A stretch of 64,000 nt of DNA from an uncultured Pseudodesulfovibrio sp. (GCF_963664965.1 NZ_OY761823.1:320001-384000); one strand, 5' to 3'. Numbered from the stretch's first letter, positions 1 to 9,233 are shown. Numbers and translations: made by a program. The notes: generated from the sequence alone by a model not told the origin.

Positions 1-1
1 C

Positions 2-2797
2 CCACGCCGCCCGTGGGCCGGAGCCATTACCAACGCCCTCTCGCTCATGGGCATCGACAAGCTCTATTCGCATCAGGCGGAAGCCGCAGACCATGTCCGC
101 GCCGGACATCACGTGGTGGTCGCCACCCCCACGGCCAGCGGAAAGACGCTCACGTACAACCTGCCGGTCATGGAGCACTGCCTGACCGACCCGGAAGCCA
201 AGGCGCTCTATCTCTTCCCGCTCAAGGCGCTGGCGCAGGACCAACTCAAGGGGTTCAACGAACTGGCCACGTTCCTGCCCGAAGACCGCCGCCCCACCGC
301 CGCCATCTACGACGGCGACACCACACCCCATTTCCGGAAGAAAATCCGCAACTCGCCACCCAACGTGATCATGTCCAACCCGGAAATGATCCACCTGTCC
401 ATGCTTCCGTATCATGCGTCATGGGCCGAATTCCTGTCCGGCCTGACGCATATCGTGGTGGACGAGGTACACACCTACCGCGGCGTCATGGGATCACACA
501 TGGCCATGGTCTTCCGGCGGCTGATACGGTTGTGCGAATACTACGGCGCGCGCCCGACCTTCATTTTCTGCTCGGCCACCATCGGCAACCCCGTGGAGCT
601 GTGTTCCATGCTCACCGGGCTGGATGTTCACCCCATCCTCGAATCCGGGGCCGCACGCGGCGGACGCCACATGGTCTTTCTCAACCCGGACGGCTCCCCG
701 GCACAGGCAGCCATCCAGCTTTTGCAGGCGGCGCTGGCCCGGAACCTACGCACCATCGTCTACTGCCAGTCCCGCAAGCTGACCGAACTCATCGCGGTCT
801 GGGCCACGGAACGCAGCGGGCAGTTCAAGGGAAAGATTTCCGCATACCGTGCCGGGTTCCTGCCCGAGGAACGGCGCGAGGTGGAAACGAAAATGGCGGA
901 CGGCGACCTGCTCGCGGTCATCTCCACCTCGGCCCTTGAGCTGGGCATCGACATCGGCGGCCTCGACGTCTGCATCATGGTCGGCTACCCCGGCTCGGTC
1001 ATGGCGACCCTCCAACGCGGCGGACGCGTGGGCCGCAGCCGACAGGACAGCGTGGTCGCCCTTGTGGCGCAGGAAGACGCGCTCGACCAATATTTCATGC
1101 GTAACCCGGAAGACTTCTTTTCGCGCCCGCCGGAATCGGCCATGCTCAACCCGCACAACCCCGTGGTCATGGACCGCCATCTGGTCTGCGCCGCGGCCGA
1201 ACTCACCCTCAGACGGGGCGAGACATTCCTGAACGAGGAGCCCGTGGCACAGCGGGTGGATGAACTGATCCGGTTCGGACACCTATACGAAGCCGAGGAT
1301 GAACTCCCCGGTCATCCGACGGAAATCGTCTCACCGCGCAAGCGCCCGCACCGGGACGTTGACCTGCGCGGCGCAGGACAGTCCATGCACATCGAAGACA
1401 ACACAGGCAGGGACGGAACCGGCGACACCAAGGCCCCCGTCATCGGGACCATCGACCAGCACCGGGCATTCCGCGAGGCGCACCCTGGCGCGGTCTACCT
1501 GCATCGCGGCGCGACCTACGTCATCACGGACCTCGACCTCGGGGCCGGGGCCGTTCGTACGCAAAAGAAGCGCGTGGGCTATTACACCAAACCGCGCGGC
1601 AGCAAGAACACGGAAATCCTGGAAGTACTCGGACAGAAGGCGAGCTTCGGCACCCGCGTCTACTTCGGGCGGGTCAAGGTCACGGAACAGATCACAGGCT
1701 ATGAAAAACGCTCAGTCCGCGGGGGCAAGCTGCTCGGCATCATGCCGCTGGACCTGCCACCGCTGGTTTTCGAGACCGAGTCCATCTGGTTTGAGATTCC
1801 AAGCGAGGTCCGCCGCCGCTGCGAAGAGGAATTCATGCACTTCATGGGCGGCATCCACGCCTTTGAACACGCGGCCATCGGCATGCTGCCGCTCTTGGTC
1901 ATGACCGACCGCAACGACCTCGGCGGCATCTCCACGCCCATCCATGAACAGGTAAAAGGGGCTGCGGTATTCATCTACGACGGCATGCCCGGTGGTGCCG
2001 GACTGACACGGCAGGCTTTCGAAAAAGCGGACGAGTTGATACAGACAACCCTGCGGACCATCGAATCCTGCCCGTGCGAAGTGGGCTGCCCGTCCTGCGT
2101 GCATTCCCCGAAATGCGGGTCCGGCAACCGCCCCATTGACAAGCGCGCCGCGCAGTTCGTGCTGGAGTCCATCCTTTCCGGCGACCCGAAATCCATTGAA
2201 CCCAAGGAGATCGACGTGAACGCATCCGGTTCCCTCTTTGACCATGGCGTGGAAAAGCCGACCCCGAAACGGTACGGCGTCATCGACATTGAAACCCGCT
2301 ACTCCGCGCAGGAAGTGGGCGGCTGGAACCGTGCCGACCGCATGGGCGTGTCCATTGCCTGCGTCTACGATTCCAAAGACGACTGCATGCACGATTACGA
2401 GCAGGACCAGATGGACGAACTGGTGGCGCACCTCAAGCAGTTCGACCTTGTCATCGGATTCAACCACGTCAAATTCGACTACGCCGTGCTGGGCGGCCTG
2501 CATCCCTTCCGTTTCCGCGACCTGCCGAATCTCGACCTGCTGGTGGAAGTCAACAACCGTCTGGGCTACCGGCTCAAGCTCGACAACATCGCGCAGGCCA
2601 CGCTCGACGTGGGCAAATCCGCGGACGGCCTCATGGCCCTTGAGTGGTGGAAGGAAGGCCGCCTTGATCTCATCACGGAATACTGCCGTCAGGATGTGGC
2701 CGTCACCCGCGACGTCTACCTGTTCGGCCGCGAACACGGGCACGTCTTTTTCACGAACAAGGCCGGACAGAAGGTCAAGCTGCCGATCAGTTGGTAA
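2..2797 (+). CDS. DEAD/DEAH-box helicase of the MrfA/DUF1998 type fused to a DEDD exonuclease domain (5' partial)
   Basis: Superfamily 2 helicase, probably acting in DNA repair. The frame is open from base 2 and reads protein-like before the first ATG (base 47), so the true start lies upstream of the window. Visible in order: Walker A TPTASGKT (near residue 42), motif II DEVH, a helicase C-terminal half with the arginine-finger stretch GGRVGRSRQ, then DUF1998 with a four-Cys cluster CPCEVGCPSC...C near residue 690, as in MrfA. From about residue 755 to the end there is an RNase H-like exonuclease domain: DIE (motif I), FNHVKFD (motif II) and YCRQD (YxxxD, motif III of the DEDDy group). The fusion puts nuclease and unwinding activity in one chain. 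Function is inferred from domains; substrate unknown. Confidence 0.9.
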   Translation, partial: PRRPWAGAITNALSLMGIDKLYSHQAEAADHVRAGHHVVVATPTASGKTLTYNLPVMEHCLTDPEAKALYLFPLKALAQDQLKGFNELATFLPEDRRPTAAIYDGDTTPHFRKKIRNSPPNVIMSNPEMIHLSMLPYHASWAEFLSGLTHIVVDEVHTYRGVMGSHMAMVFRRLIRLCEYYGARPTFIFCSATIGNPVELCSMLTGLDVHPILESGAARGGRHMVFLNPDGSPAQAAIQLLQAALARNLRTIVYCQSRKLTELIAVWATERSGQFKGKISAYRAGFLPEERREVETKMADGDLLAVISTSALELGIDIGGLDVCIMVGYPGSVMATLQRGGRVGRSRQDSVVALVAQEDALDQYFMRNPEDFFSRPPESAMLNPHNPVVMDRHLVCAAAELTLRRGETFLNEEPVAQRVDELIRFGHLYEAEDELPGHPTEIVSPRKRPHRDVDLRGAGQSMHIEDNTGRDGTGDTKAPVIGTIDQHRAFREAHPGAVYLHRGATYVITDLDLGAGAVRTQKKRVGYYTKPRGSKNTEILEVLGQKASFGTRVYFGRVKVTEQITGYEKRSVRGGKLLGIMPLDLPPLVFETESIWFEIPSEVRRRCEEEFMHFMGGIHAFEHAAIGMLPLLVMTDRNDLGGISTPIHEQVKGAAVFIYDGMPGGAGLTRQAFEKADELIQTTLRTIESCPCEVGCPSCVHSPKCGSGNRPIDKRAAQFVLESILSGDPKSIEPKEIDVNASGSLFDHGVEKPTPKRYGVIDIETRYSAQEVGGWNRADRMGVSIACVYDSKDDCMHDYEQDQMDELVAHLKQFDLVIGFNHVKFDYAVLGGLHPFRFRDLPNLDLLVEVNNRLGYRLKLDNIAQATLDVGKSADGLMALEWWKEGRLDLITEYCRQDVAVTRDVYLFGREHGHVFFTNKAGQKVKLPISW

Positions 2798-2958
2798 AAC
2801 ACAACTCCAACAGGCGGCAGCATACCTGCTCTTCTCGACAAAGAGCATCTACCGCCGGGAATGAACTCATTTGATCGAGTCTTTCCGTCTTCACGGCAGA
2901 AGTCAGCAACGCCTTTGGTGAGATATTTTCCTTGAGAGTCTCGGGAAAGCTCTTGATG

Positions 2959-4293
2959 TCACAGCCACTGTCTACAAAAAGAATCCACATCGAATTTTCG
3001 TCTACAGCCCCTTTCGTTCATGTAGCGGATAGAGCCATATACCGGGCGGGTTTTCCACGCCCGATCATGCAGCCCGCCCACTGACCACAAAACGCCGACG
3101 TATCCATTGGGATCACGTCCATCCATCTGGTACCGGTCATTGAGTTTCAGAGCGATTGCATGCGCCTCTTCCGGAGAGTTCGACCACTCCAAGATTTTTT
3201 TTGCCCAAAACATTCGGAGATATCCATGCATGAAACCTGTTTTGAGAAGCTGGTTCTGTGCGGCGTTCCAAAGGGCTGAATGCGTATCGGCCCTTTCGAA
3301 CTGCTCATAGGTGTAAGTATACTCCCGGGGGTCGTTACGATGCTCATCAAGTGTTTTCAGTGCCCACGGGGCAGCACCCTGTAGCGAATCATAGTGGGAG
3401 TTGTGCAGGCAGAAATTATCGGACAACTCCCGACGAACAATCAATTCTTCGAGGTAGGCCTCCTGATCCTCGCCCTTGCCGGATGAAGCAACCGCCAATG
3501 CGGCTCTTTGTGGTGCAAGCTGCCCGAAATGGAAATAGGCAGACAATCGAGAGGTGCCTTCTTCATTGGGGTCATTCCTCTTGCGGGCATACCCATACAA
3601 CCGGTTCTGCACAAAGTCCGACAAAACCTCGTTTGCCGCTTCAGGGCCGGGGGCCAAGTCTACCATCGAAACGCTCTCGTCAAAATCAAGAGCCCTGCTC
3701 ACAGCAGTCCAGTCCACGGGATCAAATGACCGGACCGGAACTCGATTCGGCTGTAACACAGGAAAGTCCTCCAGAAATTCCCCACTCACCTTGTGTATCT
3801 TGGGACGGATTGTCCGGGCTGCATACTCCTGCTTCGTGGAGACGACCCGGGCAGGGATCACGTTATGCCCATCGACTTCAATGAGAGGTATGCTCAGTTT
3901 CGCCCCGACTTCACGCTGCCAACCCTGCTTGATTCTCAGCGGATCGAAATCCGTGACGACCGCTCCCGCTTTGGACAGAGAAGAGAACTCGGGCAAAGTG
4001 ATCGCCGGGTCCCCCATTAAGACCGAGAATGGGATGTCATACGCTCTCAGTTCCCGCTCGACCTCCTGAAGCCCTTTGAGCATGAAATCATAGTGCCGCA
4101 AAGTGGCCCCGAGAAAAGAGGTTGCCAAACAAAAGACGACAATCAAGGGCTGGTCGTTTCCGGCCAGATTCCTTGCGTGGAGCAACCCCCAGTTGTCATG
4201 AACTCGCTGCTCACGACTCATCCAGTAGATGACGGGGCCGGAAGAGGCCTGCCCGTTGTTCAGTTGGTGGATTCTTTTCTGATTGATGAGCAT
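2959..4293 (-). CDS. Class II CPD photolyase (deoxyribodipyrimidine photo-lyase)
   Basis: A flavoprotein of 444 residues that uses light to split cyclobutane pyrimidine dimers. The N-terminal Rossmann-like photolyase domain begins with VIYWMSREQRVHDNW, typical of class II enzymes. The C-terminal FAD domain ends with the class II signature region LRMFWAKKILEW, NDRYQMDGRDPNGYVG and WSVGGLHDRAW. Length is normal for the class. The ATG at 4293 is chosen because the photolyase domain starts about 20 residues later. Its 3' end faces the helicase gene (161 bp gap). Just upstream on the same strand is the remnant of a DUF523 gene, a family often linked to photolyase genes. Confidence 0.93.
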   Translation of the reverse strand: MLINQKRIHQLNNGQASSGPVIYWMSREQRVHDNWGLLHARNLAGNDQPLIVVFCLATSFLGATLRHYDFMLKGLQEVERELRAYDIPFSVLMGDPAITLPEFSSLSKAGAVVTDFDPLRIKQGWQREVGAKLSIPLIEVDGHNVIPARVVSTKQEYAARTIRPKIHKVSGEFLEDFPVLQPNRVPVRSFDPVDWTAVSRALDFDESVSMVDLAPGPEAANEVLSDFVQNRLYGYARKRNDPNEEGTSRLSAYFHFGQLAPQRAALAVASSGKGEDQEAYLEELIVRRELSDNFCLHNSHYDSLQGAAPWALKTLDEHRNDPREYTYTYEQFERADTHSALWNAAQNQLLKTGFMHGYLRMFWAKKILEWSNSPEEAHAIALKLNDRYQMDGRDPNGYVGVLWSVGGLHDRAWKTRPVYGSIRYMNERGCRRKFDVDSFCRQWL

Positions 4294-4492
4294 ATGATTG
4301 TATTCCTGTTTGGTTAACTCCGATGATCCACAGACACGATTGAGCTATAGGCATCCACGTTTCCACTTCAGGGCAAACTGGAACCCACTCGACAGGCTGT
4401 CCCGATGTATCCAGCAAAAACCGATCAAACTTTGGTGATCCGTCATATCAGACCTTTTCGCCCAATAGACATTTTGCAATACCAAGCCTCAT
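4294..4492 (-). pseudogene. Degraded DUF523 (YbbK-type) gene fragment upstream of the photolyase
   Basis: Read on the minus strand from the ATG at 4492, the frame gives MRLGIAKCLLGEKV, then TGA, then YDGSPKFDRFLLDTSG and WVPVCPEVE. This matches the start of DUF523 proteins (CLLGxxVRYDGG...FVPVCPEVE) very well. TGA stands where the family has Arg, so it looks like CGA to TGA. After PEVE the expected frame breaks down; a shifted frame gives VDHRS near the end. The rest of DUF523 and any DUF1722 domain is gone, and the photolyase begins immediately after. Family assignment is from remembered motifs. Confidence 0.8.
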
Positions 4493-4680
4493 CCTGCTAT
4501 AAGAGTCAATGTCAGCCGTCCGGATTCCCCGCTAAAAGGACTTGCATTCAATTACAAACCAAAAGGCACCTCCATTGTTCGAGACACACTTTGACACAGT
4601 AGCAATGAACAGGGTTCTGAGGAAATACATTCTTCATTCAGGACGGATCTGCATTCCGCTTTTCAAAAAAGAGGTTTCGG

Positions 4681-5664
4681 ATGCTGGCAAATGACACCCT
4701 GTTGATGCTGTGGGACGGGCTGGTTTGGCCCCTCGTACGCCTCTGTTTTTTTATCTCCATCGGGCTTCTGATCGGAGAATTCATAGAATCCCTGAACTGG
4801 ACTCGGCACGCGGCCAGACTGGCAGCCCCGCTGGCTCGTAGAGCGCATTTGAAGGATGTGTCCGCAGCAAGTTTTTCTGTCGCTTTTTTTTCAAGCATCA
4901 CTGCGAACACAATGCTGGCAGAAGCCTATGAGAAAGGTGCCATATCTGAACGTGAACTAATTATATCCAATCTATTCAACTCACTACCAACATACATCCT
5001 TCACTTGCCTTCCATTTTCCTTATCGCAGCACCGTTCATTGGCTCTGCCGCAGCAGTGTATGTGGGCCTGACAGCCGTTGCAGCCATTTTGCGAACTGGA
5101 GCAATCGTATATTCCGGCAGGTTCTTTCTCCCCGCTCAAGACGAGGGATGTGTGTCGTGCAGATTGGATGAGATGGACGAAAAGCGCGAATTGAAAAGTA
5201 TCGCCCGGAAGGCACTCAAGCGGTTCAAGAAGAGGCTGCCCAAGATGCTGTACTTGACGTGCCCGATCTATACCTTCTTTTTTGCACTCAAGCAGGTCGG
5301 CGTCTTCGACTGGCTGGAGTCATTGATGACCGATTCGGTTTTCTTCTTCAACTTCCTCCCGCCAGAGTCCATTACGATCGTCATTTTCCATATGACTGCC
5401 GAATTCACCGCCGGGTTGGCTGCTGCCGGAGCCCTTATGTCTGACACCGGACTGTCTGCAAGTCACATCGTTGGGGCTCTCATGTTGGGCAACCTGCTTT
5501 CGACGCCGATAAAGGCGTTACGCCGGCAGTTCCCATACTATGCGGGCATATATGGTCCCAAGCTGGCGGCGCGCATGGTTTTTTACAACCAATTGTCGAG
5601 AAGTGTCTCGATCGCGATCGTTGGTGGTGCGTACTATATGTTTTACTTGGCAGTCGTTTTTTGA
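4681..5664 (+). CDS. Multi-pass membrane protein with nucleoside-recognition (Gate-like) fold
   Basis: A 327-residue inner-membrane protein with about eight hydrophobic segments (first at residues 12-35, last at the C-terminus). It contains the Gate-type motif region SVAFFSSITANTMLAEAYEKG in the first half and GALMLGNLLSTP in the second, as in proteins annotated as nucleoside recognition domain or spore maturation-like membrane proteins. Substrate is unknown. The ATG at 4681 is preceded by AAGAGG about 7 bp upstream. It stands alone: the next gene starts 268 bp later, and that gap holds no recognisable feature. Confidence 0.75.
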   Translation: MLANDTLLMLWDGLVWPLVRLCFFISIGLLIGEFIESLNWTRHAARLAAPLARRAHLKDVSAASFSVAFFSSITANTMLAEAYEKGAISERELIISNLFNSLPTYILHLPSIFLIAAPFIGSAAAVYVGLTAVAAILRTGAIVYSGRFFLPAQDEGCVSCRLDEMDEKRELKSIARKALKRFKKRLPKMLYLTCPIYTFFFALKQVGVFDWLESLMTDSVFFFNFLPPESITIVIFHMTAEFTAGLAAAGALMSDTGLSASHIVGALMLGNLLSTPIKALRRQFPYYAGIYGPKLAARMVFYNQLSRSVSIAIVGGAYYMFYLAVVF

Positions 5665-5932
5665 AAATCCTGCCCCGGACTTTGTGCCAGTCAATAGTAA
5701 GCAGCAATGGGACGCCCCTGCGCTTTCATGAACACCTATGTTCCGGAAAAGCTCTTCAGCTCGATTGCCCACTCGGGGCGATACGCCTATGGCAACCAGC
5801 CAACGATTGCAGATGGGGTATGGCCGCATTCGAAGCCCCCCCCTTCTCGCCTCCGGCGAAACAGTTGCAAAAAAGGGAAAAACATATCAAGGATATTGGC
5901 ACTCTTTTCAACTGAACACTCCGAGGGAATTC

Positions 5933-6703
5933 ATGACCGTTTTCAGATACCTGTCCGCCGCCCTGATTCCGCTTCTCGTCATCATTGCCGCATGGGGACT
6001 CGCCCTGCCGGAAATCAACGGCTCGACCAAGGCCGCTGCCCGCGCCGGTGATCCGGTGGCGCAGTACGAAGTCGCCCGCATGTATTTCGAAGGCATCGGA
6101 GTGGAACAGGATACCGCCGAAGCGATCAAGTGGGCGACCAAGGCCGCAGAACAGGGCGAACCCTATGCCCAGTTCACCCTCGGCCTGATGTACATGCGCG
6201 GGCAGGACGTTCCCATGGACGACGCACGCGGCTTCGAGCTGGTCAAGGCCGCCGCCGAGCAGGATCACCCACAGGCGCAAGGCGTCATGGCCCTGATCTA
6301 CGGCAAAGGCATCGGCGTGCCGCAGGACAGGGACCAGTTCCTCTATTGGGTGAAACGGGCGTCTGACAACGGCGATCCGGTCAGCCAGTTCAATCTCGCG
6401 ATCCTGTATCTTACCGGCAACATGGTGGACAAGGATGTCGAGGCGGCGCGCGACGTACTCACGAAATCAGCGGATCAGGGCTACATCGAGGCGCAGGCCA
6501 CGCTGGGCGAACTGATCATGGCGGGCATCGTGGGCACGCCCGATCCCATCGAGGCCTGCAAGTGGTTCGCCATTGCCGGGACACAGGGCCATCCCAAGGC
6601 CAACAACCTGCTCATGACCCTTTCCAAGACCATGTCCACGAAACAGAAACGAGAAGCTGCCAGACAGGCACGGCAGTGGATGGACCTGCACAGCTGGGAA
6701 TAG
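5933..6703 (+). CDS. Sel1-repeat (tetratricopeptide-like) protein with N-terminal membrane anchor
   Basis: About 256 residues. A hydrophobic N-terminal segment (residues 5-24) acts as signal anchor or uncleaved signal, followed by five to six Sel1-like repeats, e.g. [35 protein letters not shown] and [19 protein letters not shown]. Such repeats form alpha-alpha solenoids that scaffold protein interactions, usually in the periplasm. The start at 5933 is preferred over an upstream ATG because GAGGGA lies 5 bp before it and the signal segment follows directly. The TAXI gene begins 47 bp downstream on the same strand, so the two may be co-transcribed. Partner unknown. Confidence 0.8.
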   Translation: MTVFRYLSAALIPLLVIIAAWGLALPEINGSTKAAARAGDPVAQYEVARMYFEGIGVEQDTAEAIKWATKAAEQGEPYAQFTLGLMYMRGQDVPMDDARGFELVKAAAEQDHPQAQGVMALIYGKGIGVPQDRDQFLYWVKRASDNGDPVSQFNLAILYLTGNMVDKDVEAARDVLTKSADQGYIEAQATLGELIMAGIVGTPDPIEACKWFAIAGTQGHPKANNLLMTLSKTMSTKQKREAARQARQWMDLHSWE

Positions 6704-6750
6704 ACATCGATACGGAACCTGCACCTGATACTTCAACAACCGGACGCTCC

Positions 6751-8064
6751 ATGAAACTCCTCAAATCCCATGTCACAACGTCGGTCGCCGTCTATGGCGG
6801 CGCAGTCATCCTGCTCCTCGCGGCCATCTGGACCGCGTATCAGTATGTGGACCCGGCACCGCCGAAAAAAGTGACCATCGCGGCGGGCAGCCGAAGCGGC
6901 GCGTATTACCAGAACGCCCTGAAGTACGCCAAGATCTTCGCGGAACAGGGAGTGGAGCTTGAAATCCTCGAAACCAAAGGGTCCATGGACAACCTCGCCC
7001 GGATGTCCGCGCCGGATTCCACCGTGGGCGCGGCTTTCATGCAGGGCGGCATAGCCGAACACGATGAACACCCCGACCTCCGCAGTCTAGGCAGCCTGTA
7101 TTACGAACCGCTCTGGGTCTTTCACCGCAAAGGGCTGAAAATCAAGGCCCTGCCCGAACTCAAGGGACTCAAGGTCGCCATCGGCCCGAAAGGGAGCGGC
7201 ACCAATGACCTGATTACGAACATTCTCGATGAAAACGGCGTGGAGCCGGACAACGCCGACCTGATCGAGACACCGACCAGCGACACCGTCCGCCACCTGC
7301 TCGACGGGACCGTCGACGTCATGTTCCTCATCTCCGGCATCCACTCCGACACCATTCATGCCCTGAGCGCACCGAACTCCGGCGTTCACCTGATGTCTTT
7401 CACCCGCGCCGAGGCGTATTCCCGGTCCCATAGATACCTGACACAGCTGACCCTGCCGCGCGGCGCCATCAACCTTGCGGACGACATCCCGTCCACCAAC
7501 GTGAACATGCTGGCTCCCACCGCCAACCTCGTGGTTCAGGAAGACCTGCACCCGGCCCTCAAATTCCTGTTCCTGCTGGCGGCAAGGCAGGTCCACTCCA
7601 AGGGTGACATCTTTGCCCAGCCCGGAACCTTTCCCAATCAGGACGCCCTGCTCTTTCCGCTGGCCGAGGAAGCCGAGAGCTTCTACAAAAACGGCCCGCC
7701 CCTGCTCATGCGTTACCTGCCGTACAGCCTCGCCATCACAGCCGAACGGCTCAAGATCCTGCTCATCCCGCTGCTGACGCTGCTCTATCCGCTGTTCAAG
7801 TTCACGCCCCCGGCCTACCGCTGGCAGATCAGGCGGCGCATCTTCAAGTGGTACAAGCACCTCAAGCAGATCGATATCGAGGCCTACGACATCACCACCC
7901 ATGCCGACGCCCAAAAGATGATAGCCCGTCTGGAAACCATGGACCGCGAGGTACTCAACACCTCGGTCCCGCTCTCCTACACGGACTACATCTATTCCCT
8001 GAGAATCCACATCAGCCTGATACGGGCCCGATTGGAAAAACTGGATGAAGAGATAACGGCGTAA
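6751..8064 (+). CDS. TAXI-family (TRAP-associated) solute-binding protein with C-terminal membrane segment
   Basis: A 437-residue protein. An N-terminal anchor (residues 12-31) leads into a TAXI-type binding domain (KKVTIAAGSRSGAYYQNALKYA, AIGPKGSGTNDLI). It does not end as a free periplasmic receptor: around residues 330-350 there is a second strong hydrophobic stretch (LKILLIPLLTLLYPLFKF), followed by a basic region and a helical tail of about 80 residues that should be cytoplasmic. No TRAP membrane subunits (DctQM or fused) lie nearby. Ligand unknown; tethered sensing rather than transport is possible. A rho-independent terminator follows. Confidence 0.82.
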   Translation: MKLLKSHVTTSVAVYGGAVILLLAAIWTAYQYVDPAPPKKVTIAAGSRSGAYYQNALKYAKIFAEQGVELEILETKGSMDNLARMSAPDSTVGAAFMQGGIAEHDEHPDLRSLGSLYYEPLWVFHRKGLKIKALPELKGLKVAIGPKGSGTNDLITNILDENGVEPDNADLIETPTSDTVRHLLDGTVDVMFLISGIHSDTIHALSAPNSGVHLMSFTRAEAYSRSHRYLTQLTLPRGAINLADDIPSTNVNMLAPTANLVVQEDLHPALKFLFLLAARQVHSKGDIFAQPGTFPNQDALLFPLAEEAESFYKNGPPLLMRYLPYSLAITAERLKILLIPLLTLLYPLFKFTPPAYRWQIRRRIFKWYKHLKQIDIEAYDITTHADAQKMIARLETMDREVLNTSVPLSYTDYIYSLRIHISLIRARLEKLDEEITA

Positions 8065-8083
8065 TGGAGCATTCAAGACGAAA

Positions 8084-8126
8084 AGACCGGCGCGTACAGA
8101 AAGTGCGCGCCAGTCTTGCTTTTTTC
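8084..8126 (+). terminator. Rho-independent terminator after the TAXI gene
   Basis: An 11-bp stem (AGACCGGCGCG with CGCGCCAGTCT, one mismatch) is followed by a T-rich tract GCTTTTTT. Confidence 0.8.
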
Positions 8127-8180
8127 ACGACCACAAAAAACACTACAGACGAACAACAAATTTGTTGCCACTGAGTTGAC

Positions 8181-8339
8181 CTACTCTATCAATTCTTCGG
8201 GAATTCTGATTCCGGCATCAACATATTCTTCTCGCATCTGTTCTGGAGACAACTGCTTATATACTCCTTCAAGGCGAGAATAGAGGCCACAATATCCCCA
8301 TGTTTCAGCGGCAACATCTTTTGATTTGCTGTTGATTAT
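8181..8339 (-). pseudogene. Short coding-like remnant without start codon
   Basis: The minus-strand frame is open for about 52 codons up to a TAG at 8183 and reads as plausible protein (ETWGYCGLYSRLEGVYKQLS, then EQMREEYVDAGIRIPEELIE). The upstream side is closed by an in-frame TAA and there is no ATG at the head, only an internal one. It lies directly behind the LprI-like gene. It may be the tail of a lost gene in the phage-derived cluster, or a small protein using an unusual start. Family not recognised. Confidence 0.35.
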
Positions 8340-8761
8340 TTAAATCGGACGCTACCGGAACAGACGTCTCCTTCTTCTACTTTGTCTAACCATCTCTGGA
8401 GTTCTTTAATGCGCTCTTTAGTTTTGGCAGTGTAATTTGAACACCAGCAAGCATCAAAGACCCTGCCATATTTCAACCGGACATCCGGCTCAGGATACAA
8501 AGACAAGAGAAAGGCATCTCTGTATGCTTCCCAAGCTAATTGCGCCTCCTCCAATCTCGTTAAAAAAAGAGGATAATCAGCGTATTCAACTTTAATCATG
8601 TCAAGTGTGGCGGCCATCTCCTGATCTACTTCGGCCATACTGCAATTAAAAAAAGGATCATTTTCCGACGAAGAGGGTTGCGCCAAAGCACTAAAAGAAA
8701 TGGCAAGGCAGAGCAGTAGACCAAGCCAGACTCTATTTCCTGTTAAAAATCTCAACCTCAT
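8336..8761 (-). CDS. Secreted lysozyme-inhibitor LprI-like (DUF1311) protein
   Basis: 141 residues with a signal peptide (residues 1-27, cleavage near SALAQ). The mature part has the DUF1311 pattern: an early Cys (FFNCSMAEVDQEM), repeated helices, AQLAWEAYRDAF, and closing Cys residues ending EEGDVCSG. LprI-like proteins are small periplasmic or secreted helical proteins, one of which inhibits lysozyme. Its start overlaps the end of the adjacent GH24 lysozyme gene by 29 bp, so the two are likely translationally coupled. An inhibitor paired with a lysozyme is functionally suggestive, but that role is inference. Confidence 0.75.
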   Translation of the reverse strand: MRLRFLTGNRVWLGLLLCLAISFSALAQPSSSENDPFFNCSMAEVDQEMAATLDMIKVEYADYPLFLTRLEEAQLAWEAYRDAFLLSLYPEPDVRLKYGRVFDACWCSNYTAKTKERIKELQRWLDKVEEGDVCSGSVRFK

Positions 8762-9233
8762 CCTCTCTTCTGTTTTTCAGTCCTTCAATAACCTGTCTTT
8801 GCCCATCAACAGTTCCTTTATTCCACCGCCTCATCTCATCCGGAACCCCTTCATAATTTCCATCATTCAATTTCTTTAACAAAGTTGATGTCTTAAATCC
8901 AGGCTCACCGACATTGAACACAAAATGAACCAAGGCATCGTATTCGCCCTGAGACAGGTTCACTTTGACATGTTTTTTAATAATTTTCTCATGTTCCGTG
9001 ACGTCATTTTCAAAAACTTCCTGAGCCTGCTTCCTCGACCACCCATCCGTATACTTCTCGTAATCTTCTTTCGTACAGGCCCCACGATGTAACAAATGCC
9101 CATACCCTATCGTGCAGTTCTTTGCCCCATCCTTGTCGTATGGCATCTTTCTATACACCTCCCGCTTCTTAAGTCGCTCCTTCACTTCATTACTGGGAGC
9201 CAACTCAAGCGGCTTGAAACGATTGAATCCCAC
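8733..9233 (-). CDS. GH24 (phage-type) lysozyme, possibly the C-terminal part of the upstream virion protein
   Basis: 166 residues from a GTG at 9233. GH24 features: Glu in KKREVY (about residue 25), then PYDKDGAKNCTIGYGHLLHR with the catalytic Asp (33 or 35) and Thr of TIGYGH, and DALVHFVFNVG further on. It should cleave the peptidoglycan glycan chain. There is no signal peptide. The frame stays open and protein-like for about 16 codons upstream of the GTG (NESEPDPEKVGFNRF), overlapping the 3' end of the preceding gene whose own final ~25 residues look out of frame. One ancestral polypeptide, virion protein plus lysozyme, split by an indel is therefore likely. The GTG has only a weak ribosome-binding site. 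Confidence 0.8.
   Translation of the reverse strand: MGFNRFKPLELAPSNEVKERLKKREVYRKMPYDKDGAKNCTIGYGHLLHRGACTKEDYEKYTDGWSRKQAQEVFENDVTEHEKIIKKHVKVNLSQGEYDALVHFVFNVGEPGFKTSTLLKKLNDGNYEGVPDEMRRWNKGTVDGQRQVIEGLKNRREDEVEIFNRK

Noticed and set aside
1712..2848. Long open frame antisense to the helicase
   Set aside because: Antisense shadow with unnatural composition.
2787..2990. A 67-codon minus-strand frame between helicase and photolyase
   Set aside because: It overlaps the ends of both genes, has no ribosome-binding site and no recognisable motif; chance frame most likely.
4450..4452. In-frame TGA in the DUF523 remnant as selenocysteine
   Set aside because: The family has Arg, not Cys, at this position, no redox partner Cys fits and the frame breaks down shortly after; a nonsense mutation is simpler.
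7087..8076. Long open frame antisense to the TAXI gene
   Set aside because: A GC-rich mirror frame: His/Val/Asp/Gly-rich composition typical of the antisense of biased codons, no motif.
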